Assembly: GCA_022759065.1 (NCBI GenBank) | Contig: JAEMPZ010000057.1 | Location: 1-5,354 of the forward strand | Direction of reading: 5' to 3' | Source: Acidobacteriota bacterium | Lineage (GTDB): Bacteria > Acidobacteriota > UBA4820 > DSQY01 | Length of the DNA: 5,354 nucleotides | Part shown: positions 5,353 to 5,354 of the stretch, piece after piece | How the letters are laid out: every line of letters begins with the position of its first letter | How positions within the stretch are numbered: position 1 is the stretch's first letter | The notes under the pieces: generated by a model | Databases searched by the model: none | What the model was told of the DNA's origin: nothing | The model's input: only the letters and a program-made list of their open reading frames with translations | Made by a program: the position numbers and the translations under genes

Positions 5353-5354
5353 AA

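Noticed and set aside
1..5354. A novel mobile, defence or toxin-antitoxin system.
   Set aside because: All five genes fall in common housekeeping or general families, and no transposase, integrase, nuclease or toxin-like gene is visible in any frame.

Overview
The window is GC-rich DNA from what looks like a Gram-negative bacterium. It carries five protein genes in two divergent, tightly packed transcription units, followed by a repeat-rich intergenic tail. A PilZ protein, an exported S9 peptidase with a Sec signal and a long-chain polyprenyl diphosphate synthase (quinone side chain) fit a delta-proteobacterial or similar environmental lineage. That placement is inference; no marker gene is present to fix the phylum.

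Leftward unit (minus strand, about 3250 down to 1): a small PilZ-domain protein (3218-2889), a complete dipeptidyl-peptidase-IV-like S9 serine peptidase with a signal peptide (2848-635), and an EamA/DMT-family membrane transporter whose start overlaps the peptidase stop by 8 nt and which runs off the left edge. A plausible sigma70 promoter (TTGCCA, 17 nt, TAGGAT) sits just upstream of the PilZ gene. The peptidase would release dipeptides in the periplasm. The transporter might move small metabolites, but no substrate can be read, so a pathway linking the three is only a suggestion.

Rightward unit (plus strand, about 3330 to 5142): an IspB-like polyprenyl diphosphate synthase (3376-4401), then after two in-frame stops and a 6-nt gap a HAD-superfamily hydrolase (4408-5142). 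The divergent control region (3219-3375) holds candidate promoters for both directions. One is a sigma54-like element sharing bases with the -35 of the leftward promoter and abutting a perfect 10-bp palindrome.

Right end (5122-5354): a 7-bp tandem array (ten units of GACGTAA or variants) that encodes the last six residues and the stop codon of the HAD gene. After it come a short hairpin, a 7-bp duplication, three 9-bp G-rich units, and two copies of an imperfect CACAAAG-type direct repeat. No gene is visible after 5142.

I see no undescribed defence, mobile or RNA system here. The most unusual parts are the repeat cluster that runs into a coding end and the compact divergent promoter region.
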